Shown: piece by piece, positions 9,219-16,534 of the stretch
Position numbering within the stretch: position 1 is the stretch's first letter
How the letters are laid out: every line of letters starts with the position of its first letter
Assembly (NCBI GenBank): GCA_900541835.1
Contig: UQLL01000001.1
Coordinates: 124,001 to 188,000 of the forward strand
Direction of reading: 5' to 3'
DNA: 64,000 nucleotides
Source: an uncultured Porphyromonadaceae bacterium
GTDB lineage: Bacteria; Bacteroidota; Bacteroidia; Bacteroidales; Muribaculaceae
Notes under the pieces: model-generated
Databases searched by the model: none
What the model was told of the DNA's origin: nothing
The model's input: the letters and a program-made list of their open reading frames with translations, nothing else
Made by a program: the position numbers and the translations under genes

Positions 9219-9254
9219 GCACCCCAAAAGTTTTGTGTCTAACTTTTGGGGTGC
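9219..9254. other. 14-bp perfect hairpin at the IS right end
   Basis: GCACCCCAAAAGTT (9219-9232) and AACTTTTGGGGTGC (9241-9254) pair perfectly around an 8-base loop. It combines the right inverted repeat with its mirror just ahead of the orfA start (ATG 9215). Read-through transcripts from outside would fold it and could hide the start region. Confidence 0.7.
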
Positions 9255-9260
9255 AGTTCA
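9237..9260 (-). repeat. Right inverted repeat of the IS3 element
   Basis: Its complement begins TGAACTGCACCCCAAAAGTT and ends AGAC, the partner of the left repeat at 7844-7867. Confidence 0.85.
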
Positions 9261-9270
9261 CTTTCCGGCA

Positions 9271-9349
9271 GGGGTCATTTTTATTTTAATCCTCAAGGGT
9301 CAACGGGAAAATGGGCCAAGGGGTCAATCAAGACTGGCGCACGGGGTCA
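9271..9349 (+). repeat. Four direct GGGGTCA repeats spaced 23-25 bp
   Basis: GGGGTCA at 9271, 9320 and 9343, and AGGGTCA at 9296, all in one orientation. Regular arrays of this kind are found at the ends of IS21-family elements, where they bind IstA; an IS21-end remnant is the best guess. No istA or istB gene is present. The rest of 9261-9382 shows nothing coding. Confidence 0.6.
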
Positions 9350-9382
9350 GTCCGCTCTGGATTTTCCACACTGATTGATTTA

Positions 9383-9413
9383 TTGTTTATGTCGCGGATT
9401 TTTCGTACCTTTG
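9383..9413 (+). promoter_or_regulatory. Promoter TTG-N20-TACCTTTG
   Basis: TTG at 9383-9385 and TACCTTTG at 9406-9413, 20 bases apart, a full Bacteroidetes promoter for the small gene starting at 9446. Confidence 0.75.
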
Positions 9414-9445
9414 TATTCAGAAAACAACCTCAAAATCCGCTCAAT

Positions 9446-9712
9446 ATGTCAGTAAAAGTTTACATCATAAACGACCCAATCTTAATCAACTTCATCGAGG
9501 ACGGAGACCTCGAAGGCTTCAAGGAGTATCTTGATTCTGACGATACAATCATCTTCCCTGAACCTGAATCCTTCGACACCGAAGAACAGGCCCTCGCGTT
9601 CTGCTCCGGCATCGGCTACGGAGTTGATGAACGCGCCACGGTCGAGCGTTTCCCTCTCCGCAGTTCGGAAGAAGACGACCTGCCGTTCATCGAGGCCATA
9701 GAAAATTATTGA
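9446..9712 (+). CDS. Small acidic protein of unknown function
   Basis: 88 residues from ATG 9446, chosen because a full promoter ends 33 bases before it. The protein (MSVKVYIINDPILINFIEDG...) is strongly acidic, without signal peptide, membrane segment or cysteine pattern; it has one Cys. I do not recognise the family. A short acidic protein in a mobile island could be an inhibitor or DNA mimic, but nothing in the sequence proves this. It stands alone, followed by the promoter of the candidate RNA. Confidence 0.6.
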   Translation: MSVKVYIINDPILINFIEDGDLEGFKEYLDSDDTIIFPEPESFDTEEQALAFCSGIGYGVDERATVERFPLRSSEEDDLPFIEAIENY

Positions 9713-9739
9713 AAATTTTCTGATGTGCACGATAGTCCG

Positions 9740-9770
9740 TTGACTTCGGCACGAGAATATTGTAATTTTG
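9740..9770 (+). promoter_or_regulatory. Promoter TTG-N20-TAATTTTG of the candidate RNA
   Basis: TTG 9740-9742 and TAATTTTG 9763-9770 with 20 bases between. Transcription should begin about 9774-9777, at the first base of the closing stem of the RNA. Confidence 0.75.
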
Positions 9771-9774
9771 CATC

Positions 9775-10005
9775 GGATTCAGTTAATTGGCTCCGATGCA
9801 ATCGTTCTGTACGATTCTGGCTATATCTCTGACAGACGTGTCAGTAGTGATGTCCCTGCACGAACGCTAACAGTTCTCGGAGACTTTAAGGCTCGCGGAC
9901 ACTCGGCTCTGCACGAAGTTCTGGTCACTCAGATTCGGCTTGTCCGAAAGGAAACCCCTGTACGAACCCAAGTCGAAACCACGGGCCGACTGAATCCTTT
10001 TTTCT
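9775..10005 (+). ncRNA. Candidate structured RNA with four CTGYACGA repeats
   Basis: No convincing open frame lies here. Right after a full promoter, GGATTCAGT (9775-9783) pairs perfectly with ACTGAATCC (9989-9997), and T-rich sequence follows from 9998, as at the end of an independent transcript. A second pairing, GGCTC with GGGCC, extends the closing stem. CTGTACGA or CTGCACGA occurs at 9807, 9856, 9909 and 9958, intervals of 49, 53 and 49 bases. Local hairpins: AATCGT/ACGATT, CTGACA/TGTCAG, TTCGG/CCGAA, AGTCG/CGACT. It is not tmRNA, RNase P or SRP RNA by sequence. 6S RNA is possible but several hairpins in series are not typical of it. Expression is unproven. Confidence 0.5.
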
Positions 10006-10077
10006 TTTTCTTCTTATTTTTCACGTCTCCTTCAATTTATCTTTACAGCGGATAGCCGAAGTCTCGAAAAAAATCGC

Positions 10078-10085
10078 TAACTTTG
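10078..10085 (+). promoter_or_regulatory. -7 element TAACTTTG of the restriction-modification operon
   Basis: About 140 bases before the methyltransferase ATG. The long leader contains an ATG-TAA start-stop pair at 10124-10129 and two copies of TTCCTTGTA. No clean -33 box. Confidence 0.55.
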
Positions 10086-10221
10086 CATCCTAATCTGCGC
10101 TCGCCGCTGACAAAGACCGCCCAATGTAAGTAACAACTTATATTCAACATATTACGGAACTTCCTTGTAGCCGCAAAAGGTTTGGTCGCCTGTCAGCCTA
10201 CTCGGTTGTTCCTTGTATTAT

Positions 10222-11325
10222 ATGAAGGAGTTAAAGGACAAATTAGCCTCCAATACTATTCGGACTATCTCGCTTTTTTCAGGAGCAGGTGGGCTGGATA
10301 TCGGCGCTATTTATGCGGGAGCCCATATCATATGGGCTAACGACATGAAGAAAGAGGCCTGTGAGTCTTATGCTCTCAATATTGGAGACCATATACATCA
10401 AGGCGATATAAACACTTTTATCCCCTCGCTTTCTGAATACGAAGGGATAGATTTAGTTATCGGAGGTCCGCCTTGTCAAGGCTTTTCTGTCGCTGGCAAA
10501 ATGGATGAAAACGATGAACGCAGCAAACTGATATGGAGCTACGCAAAAGTCATTGAAACCGTTCGTCCGAAAGCCTTTATAATGGAAAATGTCAAGGCTC
10601 TCGCTGTCCTTGACCGTTGGGCTTCCGTTAGAGCCGCATTGTTGCAGAAGTTCATCGATTTTGGTTATTCTGTGAACTTCATTGTCCTTAATGCCTCGGA
10701 TTTTGATGTGCCACAAGCGAGAGAGAGAGTATTCTTCATCGGATTTAAGAATGGCACAATTTCTACACCTGATTTGGAATCAATGCTCAGGCCATACAAG
10801 GTTAAGGCAAAAAGTGTGCGTCAGGCTCTTGCAGTACTTGACCGTGCAGGTGTCGGAAACAATTCAAGCACATGCAACGCAAGAATTACATTGACACCAC
10901 AGCCGGTTCTTCGCAAATCCGCATATGCCGGAATGCTGTTCAACGGTCTTGGCAGGCCGTTGAAACTCGATGGGTACAGTGCTACACTCCCCGCATCGAT
11001 GGGCGGCAATAAGACCCCTATAATAGATGAAAAAGCCCTCTACGACGGTGAAACTCCTTGGGTAGAAGGCTATCGTGACCGGGTGGAACAAAATCCCCAT
11101 ATTGCGAAAACCGAAACCGTCCCCTCATATTTAAGACGTATGACCGTTGACGAGGCAAGGGTCATTCAGACTTTCCCGATGGATTATGTTTTTTGCGGTT
11201 CGCAATCCGCTCAATATACTCAAATAGGTAACGCCGTCCCGTGTAATCTGTCAAAAGCCGTTTGTTCGATGGTGGTAGACGTTCTAAAGGGTAAAGCGCC
11301 GATTCAATATTCAGGACTATTCTAA
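10222..11325 (+). CDS. DNA (cytosine-5) methyltransferase of a type II system
   Basis: 367 residues from ATG 10222 (the frame extends to an in-frame TTG at 10213). All main C5-methyltransferase motifs are visible: I (FSGAGGLDIGA), IV with catalytic Cys near residue 85 (GGPPCQGFSVAG), VI (MENV), VIII (QARERVFFIG), and X (QIGNAVP). It methylates cytosine in its target to protect host DNA. The endonuclease gene begins 3 bases after its stop, so they form one operon. If the partner is SacI-like, the target may be GAGCTC or related; that is inference. GC content is lower than the flanking chromosome. Confidence 0.92.
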   Translation: MKELKDKLASNTIRTISLFSGAGGLDIGAIYAGAHIIWANDMKKEACESYALNIGDHIHQGDINTFIPSLSEYEGIDLVIGGPPCQGFSVAGKMDENDERSKLIWSYAKVIETVRPKAFIMENVKALAVLDRWASVRAALLQKFIDFGYSVNFIVLNASDFDVPQARERVFFIGFKNGTISTPDLESMLRPYKVKAKSVRQALAVLDRAGVGNNSSTCNARITLTPQPVLRKSAYAGMLFNGLGRPLKLDGYSATLPASMGGNKTPIIDEKALYDGETPWVEGYRDRVEQNPHIAKTETVPSYLRRMTVDEARVIQTFPMDYVFCGSQSAQYTQIGNAVPCNLSKAVCSMVVDVLKGKAPIQYSGLF

Positions 11326-11328
11326 ATT

Positions 11329-12402
11329 ATGGCTACTGTTGACATTAAAACTGCTGCTCTTATCCTTGATAGAGCTCTGATTGAGGCTGCCCCGGTTGAA
11401 GATGAAATTGCTGCAATTATTGCAACAGTTCTTCGAGGGACGCACAAAACATACCGTTATATTCTTGTAAATGCACTGCTCGCCAAGGCCACCAACCAAA
11501 AGGTTGATGCCTTAAGTCTTCAAAAAGGTGATGGAAAGGGCGGTAAATTCGATGCAAGAACATTATGCCATAAAGTAATCGTACCTTTTGAAAAGCTCAA
11601 ATTGCCCGGATGTCTCGGCGATTCTAACGAGCCTTTCCTTAATAAGCCCGCTCGCTTTGTTTCACTTTCTGTTAACAATGCCGTCCGTGCAGGTAAAGAT
11701 AAGGAAACCCTCGAGAATCTGATTACTGTACTATCGCAGATTCAAACGAGCGAGTCAGCGTACAAGTATCTTAAATCCGCAATGGTTGTGCTTGTATCCA
11801 ATCATGAAGAATATCTGAAGAAATTCGCCATAGGAGATGCCCTAATAGATGTCAGCGAATTTTCGCAACTGGTACTCGACTATATCTATAAAATTACCGA
11901 CCATACAATGGAGGGAGAAGTTTGCCCTCTTGTCGTGGCTGAATTGGAGCAATTATACCTCGGGAAAGATTTCAAAGTCGTTCCTCACAAGGTAAACGAA
12001 AGCGGTTCATCTTCAAAGGAAGTCGGAGATATTGACGTGTTCGATTCCGAGGGGACCTTGGTTAATGCTATTGAAGTGAAAGACAAGTCGTTTTCAGTTC
12101 AAGATGTCATTCACGCTATTTCTAAGTTCCGTCAGGCAAATCTTGCATCAAGTCTATTCATTTATGGAAAGAATGTGGTATTTGATGAGGACGAAGTGTA
12201 TAAGGCGTTAAAAGCAATAGGACGGGAGGGACATTATTGCTGTTTAATTTCAATTCTGAATTATGCAAAATTGCGCATTTCAGATCTAAAAACAGTAACT
12301 ATCCGCGACTTCGTAGATGGTCTTTTGAAATTCTCCAGGATCATCAATGCTAAAGATGACACCATAGGAGTAATCAAAGAAATCGCATCTCAGATTTTTT
12401 AA
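11329..12402 (+). CDS. Type II restriction endonuclease, SacI-like
   Basis: 357 residues, the length of SacI-family enzymes. A PD-(D/E)xK-like core is visible about residues 232-252: GDIDVFDSEGTLVNAIEVKDK, with Asp and the E-x-K triplet (EVK). No membrane segment or signal peptide. Position right after the cytosine methyltransferase makes the restriction role nearly certain; assignment to the SacI family is from recalled sequence resemblance and needs a profile search. It cleaves unmethylated target sites, chiefly in phage or plasmid DNA. Confidence 0.75.
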   Translation: MATVDIKTAALILDRALIEAAPVEDEIAAIIATVLRGTHKTYRYILVNALLAKATNQKVDALSLQKGDGKGGKFDARTLCHKVIVPFEKLKLPGCLGDSNEPFLNKPARFVSLSVNNAVRAGKDKETLENLITVLSQIQTSESAYKYLKSAMVVLVSNHEEYLKKFAIGDALIDVSEFSQLVLDYIYKITDHTMEGEVCPLVVAELEQLYLGKDFKVVPHKVNESGSSSKEVGDIDVFDSEGTLVNAIEVKDKSFSVQDVIHAISKFRQANLASSLFIYGKNVVFDEDEVYKALKAIGREGHYCCLISILNYAKLRISDLKTVTIRDFVDGLLKFSRIINAKDDTIGVIKEIASQIF

Positions 12403-12445
12403 GATTGAATATAATTTCTTTACCTGTTTAAAACTAATGGGTTAG

Positions 12446-13822
12446 ATGCACAATTGTCTTAGGCACACATATGAGCATATCTCTTCCACTCCAGATAATC
12501 CTTTTGGAGATGATATTTTGGAAAGAAGAAGATTTGCGAATCTATTGACATCCATCGCTACAAACTATAGTAATGGTTTTGTCATGGCTATAAATGGAGC
12601 ATGGGGAACAGGTAAGACTGTTTTCATACATCAATGGAAAAATCTTCTTTCTAAAAGTTTTAAGGTAACCATATTTAACGCTTGGGATAACGATTATTTT
12701 GGAGAACCAACTTTAGCAATCTTAAGTCAACTACGTGAGTTCTTCGATGAAGAAAAGTCTCTTTCTGAAAAGGCTTTTGCCGCGTGGAAAACCTTGCAGC
12801 AAGTACCGCTTTCGGTTATTAAAGGTAAAATGCACCAATATATTTCTAAAGCTATTACAGATGAGGCAATTAGAAATATTGAGGATATATATAAGCATAA
12901 TCTAAACTACGATATTGATTATAAAGAAAGTGATATTATCTCTTACGTTTCTCAACGTGTCGACTTTATCAAATATAAAAACGCCCTTATTGATTTTGCC
13001 GGTGAAATTGTTAAAGACGGGAAACCTCTTATTTTTATTATTGATGAATTAGACAGATGTACACCTTCTTACGCAGTAGAAGTATTGGAAAAGATTAAAC
13101 ATCTTTTCAATATTCCAAATATCGTTTTTTGCCTCACTATTGATAAACAACAACTTATCAAGTCTATTCAAGGATATTATGGTTCTTATAATTTCAATGG
13201 AGAGGAATATCTAAGACGTTTCTTTGATATAGAACTTGAGTTGCCTCAAGTAAAACATCAAAGTTTTGCATTTATGCTATCCGAGCACTTTGGAATTAAC
13301 CAATATATTCGGAGCAATGATGATTTGTTTGAGTTTAACCGTATTTGTGCTGAAATGGCAGAAAAACAGAATTTAACTCTAAGACAACTTGAAAAATTTT
13401 ATGCCCATGCTAAATTAGTGTTTTCCTATTATCGGTTAGAAAAAGCAGAATGGATAGTTGCAATTCTATTGATTGTTCATAAATTTTCTAATATCACCTT
13501 TGAAGATATTCGTAGACGGAACACCGACTTAGAACAATATGCTCGTAATTTAAAACATTTTTTTGACTTTTCTGAAAATGGTAAGGGAGCTAATAAATTG
13601 GGAGCATTCCTATATCATATAGATGTTTATTTAAATCCTGGACACCTAATTTCTCCTCCTGAAGATTTCAAGTTCACATGGAGTTATGAGTTTTCAGAAA
13701 AGCAATTAGATGCAATGTCTCGTTCTTATATAGCAGAATCGCGTGAACGATATGGAATTCCTACTCTTGACAAGATAATGTCTAAAATATTATTTATAGA
13801 ACAACATATAAGCAGACCATAA
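12446..13822 (+). CDS. KAP-family P-loop NTPase
   Basis: 458 residues. Walker A GAWGTGKT at residues 51-58, Walker B (LIFIIDELDRC) near residue 195, and the N-terminal DNPFGDDILERRRFANLL segment typical of KAP NTPases. Many members carry two membrane helices inserted in the P-loop domain; none is evident here. KAP proteins are frequent in defence islands. The gene is markedly AT-rich and lies 43 bases after the endonuclease gene, so it may be a third gene of the defence operon or a neighbour acquired separately. Biochemical role unknown. Confidence 0.82.
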   Translation: MHNCLRHTYEHISSTPDNPFGDDILERRRFANLLTSIATNYSNGFVMAINGAWGTGKTVFIHQWKNLLSKSFKVTIFNAWDNDYFGEPTLAILSQLREFFDEEKSLSEKAFAAWKTLQQVPLSVIKGKMHQYISKAITDEAIRNIEDIYKHNLNYDIDYKESDIISYVSQRVDFIKYKNALIDFAGEIVKDGKPLIFIIDELDRCTPSYAVEVLEKIKHLFNIPNIVFCLTIDKQQLIKSIQGYYGSYNFNGEEYLRRFFDIELELPQVKHQSFAFMLSEHFGINQYIRSNDDLFEFNRICAEMAEKQNLTLRQLEKFYAHAKLVFSYYRLEKAEWIVAILLIVHKFSNITFEDIRRRNTDLEQYARNLKHFFDFSENGKGANKLGAFLYHIDVYLNPGHLISPPEDFKFTWSYEFSEKQLDAMSRSYIAESRERYGIPTLDKIMSKILFIEQHISRP

Positions 13823-13928
13823 TTGATTTAATGGACTTACGACACCGCTGCCTCGCTTTCGCAAATCGAGATTGCACATCCGACTGTAAGGCTTCAAATC
13901 TTAAACTTTTAACTCAAATTTAAGCAGA

Positions 13929-14270
13929 ATGAAATACTCTACAATACTCCTTTTTCTTCTCTCTTTCGTTCTTGCCGGATGTTCTGACAATAACGATGAA
14001 CCCAAGCCCGATGAAAATAAACTCATAGGCTATTGGGCCATTACTCATACCAAAATCATAGAGCATATTGGAGATGGCCATAACACCTTTGATAAAGAAG
14101 TACCTCCACATGGTATCGACTCATATATTAGCGAAAATAATCCTCGCTGGGACGTACTAATCTTCGATGAAGATATAATCCGCAAAACGAAACGTGCGAC
14201 GCTCTCAGAACGAAACGTGCCAAAATTAAAACGAAACGATTCTCCGTCTCAAAACGAAGCGTACCTCTGA
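13929..14270 (+). pseudogene. Lipoprotein gene, 3' end replaced by repeat array
   Basis: The first 85 residues look genuine: a lipoprotein signal with lipobox LAGC (Cys 18), then an Asp/Glu-rich linker and GYWAITHTK, as at the start of lipocalin-like lipoproteins of Bacteroidales. From about 14184 the frame runs into an array of AACGAAACGT repeats and reads low-quality sequence to a stop at 14270. The most likely reading is a lipoprotein gene cut by insertion of an element whose end carries the repeats. Confidence 0.6.
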
Positions 14271-14413
14271 GGTGCTTCCAGGGATACCCCAATTCGGCTC
14301 GGATTCGCCAGGGGTTGGGGTTGCCCTATAATCCTCAAAAACGAAATGTTAGACCCGATCAAAACGGAACGTATAAAAATCCAGCGAATCCATCTGTATG
14401 TAAAACGACACGT
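14184..14413 (+). repeat. Array of AAAACGAAACGT direct repeats
   Basis: Copies start at 14184, 14207, 14228 and 14251 (spacing 23, 21, 23), then at 14338, 14361 and 14402 (spacing 23, 41). All point the same way; consensus AAAACGAAACGT with single changes. Two helical turns between sites suggests a row of protein-binding sites. Like the GGGGTCA array at 9271 it resembles the multiple repeats at IS21-type ends, but no transposase gene remains. Confidence 0.65.
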
Positions 14414-14440
14414 ATATTGAATTGTCATTTTTAAGACAAT

Positions 14441-14491
14441 TATAAAGCCGAGTAGTGGCTCAACGATTGTTGTCTTATACTCGGCTTTATA
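14441..14491. terminator. 14-bp perfect stem-loop, bidirectional terminator
   Basis: TATAAAGCCGAGTA (14441-14454) and TACTCGGCTTTATA (14478-14491) pair perfectly around 23 bases. A smaller hairpin ATTGTC/GACAAT (14421-14440) abuts it. The following 14492-14753 holds no gene I can support. Confidence 0.65.
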
Positions 14492-14753
14492 TTTATGGCT
14501 CAGTTCGGCTTGTTGCGAAAGCCGGAAGACGTTATCCATTCACATCGCACTATGTTTGTGTACACGAACATCAGAGCATAAATTTTAGATTATAGTTGTG
14601 GAACGTGTTACTGTTCAGTAGCGGTTTATAAACTGCTATTTAGTTGATGTGGTCTCCCTTGATGTAGAGGTGCCCGACAGTGTATGTCGGGCGGCGGGCT
14701 ATCCGTTTCAGTCTTATCTCCATAGGTCACTCGGTGAAATAGTTGGTGAAGTA

Positions 14754-14942
14754 TGCCACCGGCGTCGAGACGATTGCCCCGATGAAATCGTGCGCCGCAT
14801 AACTCCGTCCGAAGCCGCTCGCCTGCAGACAATCCCCGAATGGTACAAATGGGAATGTTCGGCGACACAACAGCACACCATGCTCGGCAACGGGTGGACG
14901 GTGGAAGTAATCAAGCATATTTTCAGTTTCTTGCAACTATAA
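14754..14942 (+). pseudogene. Fragment of a DNA cytosine methyltransferase
   Basis: Reads DEIVRRITPSEAARLQTIPE then GNGWTVEVIKHIF, i.e. motifs IX-X and the C-terminal helix of a C5 methyltransferase of the phage type. Everything upstream (catalytic PCQ, SAM-binding motif) is missing. A terminator-like hairpin follows. It is unrelated in sequence to the intact enzyme at 10.2 kb and is most likely prophage debris. Confidence 0.65.
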
Positions 14943-14949
14943 ACAAGCA

Positions 14950-14973
14950 GGAGCCGCAATCCATCGCGGCTCC
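14950..14973 (+). terminator. Hairpin after the methyltransferase fragment
   Basis: GGAGCCGC, 8-base loop, GCGGCTCC: perfect 8-bp stem starting 8 bases after the stop. A run of eight T at 15013-15020 lies further down. Confidence 0.6.
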
Positions 14974-15031
14974 CACACAGATATGCGCCTGCCCTCACTC
15001 AGCGACCGGGGCTTTTTTTTGCATCAAGTAG

Positions 15032-15175
15032 ATAGCCGATTTCAAGAATACCGACTCGTCGGATGACATATGGCTTGACGAAAAGAAGAAGTTGTCGTAT
15101 GAAGATTTCCGCTCCCCATATCGTAGCCCGTGGCTAACAGACTATTTTGTCATTATAAACGCGAGTTCGGGATAA
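15032..15175 (+). pseudogene. Short coding-like remnant, unassigned
   Basis: A 47-codon open stretch without a start codon reads IADFKNTDSSDDIWLDEKKK and continues with a tryptophan/tyrosine-rich tail to TAA. Composition looks like real protein, but I cannot assign it. It lies among other gene fragments. Confidence 0.25.
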
Positions 15176-15285
15176 CACAAGCAAAAACGAATAATCCACA
15201 AAGAGGCATAAGTTATCGGGCGATCCAACCGAATCGCCTGATTTTTTAACCGTTGCCGTTTATCGCCAGATTACGAACTCGCGTT
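15158..15285. repeat. 12-bp inverted repeats AACGCGAGTTCG, 104 bp apart
   Basis: AACGCGAGTTCG (15158-15169) and CGAACTCGCGTT (15274-15285) are exact complements. They flank a terminator hairpin and no gene. They could be ends or binding sites of a small mobile element, or the stem of a long RNA. Confidence 0.45.
15219..15247 (+). terminator. Rho-independent terminator
   Basis: GGCGAT, 8-base loop, ATCGCC, then TGATTTTTT. It has no intact gene upstream; it may end the remnant at 15032-15175. Confidence 0.6.
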
Positions 15286-15333
15286 ACTAACAAATGCACC
15301 GCATTTTCGGCTTACCCCCATATGTCCCTTATG

Positions 15334-15370
15334 CTCCTGCAAGGACGCACAGCATACGTCCTTGCAGGAG
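15334..15370 (-). terminator. Terminator of the rubredoxin gene
   Basis: CTCCTGCAAGGACG (15334-15347) and CGTCCTTGCAGGAG (15357-15370) form a perfect 14-bp stem with a 9-base loop, 23 bases after the rubredoxin stop on the minus strand. Confidence 0.65.
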
Positions 15371-15393
15371 GTACGTTGTGAGGGGTGGCATCC

Positions 15394-15558
15394 TCACCCC
15401 TCGTACAGAGAGAATGCCTCTTTGCCAGCTCCGCAGAGAGGACACACCCAGCTCTCCGGCAAGTTGCCGAAGTCCACGCCTGGGGCGATTCCGCCCTGTT
15501 CGTCACCTACTGTCGGGTCGTAAATCCACCCGCACACATCGCATACGTACTTTTCCAT
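15394..15558 (-). CDS. Rubredoxin
   Basis: 54 residues, exactly the usual length, from ATG 15558 ([15 protein letters not shown]). Four iron-binding cysteines are in two C-x-x-C-G loops: CDVCG and CPLCG. It is a small cytoplasmic one-electron carrier, often serving oxygen or peroxide detoxification in anaerobes. No recognisable partner lies next to it; the open frame upstream on the same strand (15618-15800) is not assignable, and no TAnnTTTG box is seen before the start. It appears an intact gene stranded among mobile debris. Confidence 0.88.
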   Translation of the reverse strand: MEKYVCDVCGWIYDPTVGDEQGGIAPGVDFGNLPESWVCPLCGAGKEAFSLYEG

Positions 15559-15826
15559 AGTCTTTTTTCCTTTTATAACGCCGAAGACGCGGACATGGTT
15601 GACAGAACGGCAGTTGATCATGAAATCTCTCCGGGGAAAGTCTTTCGGACCGTCGGGTTCATTGCCGACGCAAGGTCTGATGTCACGGCCTTTACTGTCA
15701 TGGGACTGTCTTCAGCACAGCCGATACGGTGTCTGTCGCAACCCCGCGTGTCATCGCCGCCAGTGTCTATTCTTTCAATCGCGTCCAAATGCACCGACAC
15801 TTCGGCTTGTCCCGTCTTATGGGGGC

Positions 15827-16378
15827 GGAAGCTTAAACAATCAGAAATACAATGTTCACCTGAAAGAGGTTGGCAAACTCGCCGGTATGACAGGAGACTG
15901 GATTACAGAAAAGCAGAGCGGACGTACCAAGACGCGGGAAGTTCGTCCGAAGTATGAACTTCTGACTTCGCATGTGGCACGGCGCACATTCGTGACTATG
16001 TGTCTGCGCAAAGGCATGTCGCCGGAAGATATTCGTGCTGTCACAGGTCATACTACCGCCGATATGATGCTGAAATATGTGAAGTTCGACGATGAAAGCA
16101 AGAGAGAGAAGATGAGTATCCTCAACGAAAACGCCCAATCAGGAGTTGAGGCCATCTTCGACCATGCAATCACTGAGGACGAGCGTATTCGGCTTGGCTT
16201 ACCTACCCGCGAGCCTTACCTTGAAATCTTCGAAGGTGATACCGCCTCTGTCAATGCTCACCTCGCTGTTCTCGCCCACATTCGTGGCAACCTTGAAGCC
16301 CGCGCCGATTACATCAAACGCCTCCACGCCGACAAGCTCAATGAAGTCCTCGAAATCATCATGAAAGGAGAAATATAA
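15827..16378 (+). pseudogene. Tyrosine recombinase (integrase), C-terminal part only
   Basis: The frame shows the second half of a phage-type integrase catalytic domain: H-x-x-R in LTSHVARRTFVT, the next conserved His in VTGHTTADMM, and the nucleophile Tyr in LKYVKF. The N-terminal arm- and core-binding domains and the first catalytic Arg are absent; sequence upstream of 15827 does not continue the family. About 100 extra residues follow the Tyr. It is the remnant of the enzyme that once moved an element here, likely using the tRNA-Ser end at 18.4 kb; that link is inference. Confidence 0.75.
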
Positions 16379-16499
16379 CACCGACGGAAAACTCAACAAG
16401 GTAAAGTTCACATGGCGATACTCGGCCAACCGTCCGATCATGGACTCTCCGCCTACACCCGGCATATTCAACGACAAGTTCAATCCCACTTACACCTGA
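16365..16499 (+). pseudogene. Short phage-like remnant
   Basis: An open stretch without start, overlapping the integrase end, reads KEKYNTDGKLNKVKFTWRYS and continues (MDSPPTPGIFNDKFNPTYT) to TGA. Coding-like composition, no family recognised. Confidence 0.25.
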
Positions 16500-16534
16500 T
16501 AGCTCTCTCGATACACATATCCACCGCCCGCACC

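Larger units (their letters stand above)
7844..9260 (-). mobile_element. IS3-family element, IS150 subgroup, inactivated
   Basis: A 1417-bp insertion sequence with 24-bp imperfect terminal inverted repeats starting TGAA, two overlapping transposase frames, and an A7G slippery run. It follows the spt gene by 37 bases. The three bases flanking each side (CAC and CTT) do not match, so no target-site duplication is visible; recombination between copies or decay of one flank could explain this. A one-base deletion breaks orfB, so this copy is probably not autonomous. Confidence 0.9.

Noticed and set aside
9768..10055. 95-residue plus-strand reading frame over the candidate RNA
   Set aside because: It starts inside the -7 box, has no protein-like pattern and ends in a phenylalanine run coded by the T tract.
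15013..15040. T8 run as a terminator
   Set aside because: Only a weak four-base stem (GCCC/GGGC) precedes it; the hairpin at 14950 is far better.
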